6,706 nucleotides of DNA from Lachnospiraceae bacterium (GTDB lineage Bacteria > Bacillota > Clostridia > Lachnospirales > Lachnospiraceae). The notes beneath the pieces are model-generated. The model ran no database searches and was not told the origin of the DNA. It saw only the letters and a program-made list of their open reading frames with translations. Shown piece after piece: positions 6,599 through 6,706 of the stretch. A program made the translations under genes and the position numbers. The stretch is from contig CAAEEI010000143.1 in the NCBI GenBank assembly GCA_900754855.1, positions 1 through 6,706 of the forward strand. Direction: 5' to 3'. The stretch's first letter is position 1; every line of letters begins with the position of its first letter.

Positions 6599-6706
6599 AA
6601 GCGATATTTACAATCTGGCAAAGCAAGACTGTTTTTTCCCTTTCTCCCGGTATGTGCGGGTCTTCTTTTCCCTAAAGGTATCTTATCGATTTATAAAATA
6701 TTTTGC
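6599..6706 (-). promoter_or_regulatory. uvrA upstream leader with hairpins and possible -10 boxes
   Basis: No gene is visible. On the minus strand, TAAGAT (6680-6685) and a TATAAA slightly upstream could serve as -10 boxes, but the matching -35 would lie at or past the window edge. Downstream come a short CCCG/CGGG hairpin (6646-6660), a purine-rich Shine-Dalgarno-like GGGAGAAAGGG (6638-6648), and a hairpin CAGTCT...AGATTG (6611-6631, one G-U pair). The purine run is about 40 bases from the ATG, too far for normal use. No GAAC-N4-GTTC LexA box of the Gram-positive type is seen here. Confidence 0.3.

Noticed and set aside
6611..6637. Plus-strand hairpin with T6 as a terminator
   Set aside because: On that strand the 6-bp stem has an internal A-C mismatch and would be too weak; it pairs fully only on the minus strand, where no T-tract follows.

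Overview
This is an ordinary chromosomal stretch of a low-to-mid GC Gram-positive bacterium. It most resembles a Clostridia member, probably Lachnospiraceae; that assignment is inferred from protein style (for example the GuaA N-terminus MKRE...DFGGQYNQLVARRVREC), strong AGGAGG-type ribosome binding sites and a TTG start, not from a database search. All five genes lie on the minus strand, so transcription runs from high to low coordinates.

In transcription order: a 108-base leader (6599-6706); uvrA, the excision-repair damage-recognition ATPase (complete, 943 aa); a 179-base repeat-rich spacer; hflX, a ribosome-associated GTPase (420 aa); a small two-helix membrane protein of the YhdT/DUF997 family (85 aa); panF, the sodium/pantothenate symporter, whose start overlaps the yhdT end; a 142-base gap with a stem-loop and a candidate promoter; and the first 139 codons of guaA (GMP synthase), cut by the window edge.

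The hflX-yhdT-panF part looks like one transcription unit (30-base gap, then an overlap). yhdT-panF is the same pair found in enterobacteria and serves vitamin B5 uptake for coenzyme A synthesis. uvrA may lie in the same unit because no terminator facing the direction of transcription is visible after it. guaA may have its own promoter but could also receive read-through from panF. The genes have unrelated housekeeping roles: DNA repair, ribosome rescue or stress GTPase, vitamin uptake and purine synthesis.

I found no mobile element, CRISPR array, RNA gene or new multi-gene system. The items most worth a second look are small: a 23-bp tandem duplication spanning the uvrA stop codon, slipped repeats in the uvrA-hflX spacer with a hairpin plus T-tract that faces against the genes, a two-stem RNA structure after panF, an altered glycine-rich linker motif in HflX, and the missing Shine-Dalgarno at uvrA.
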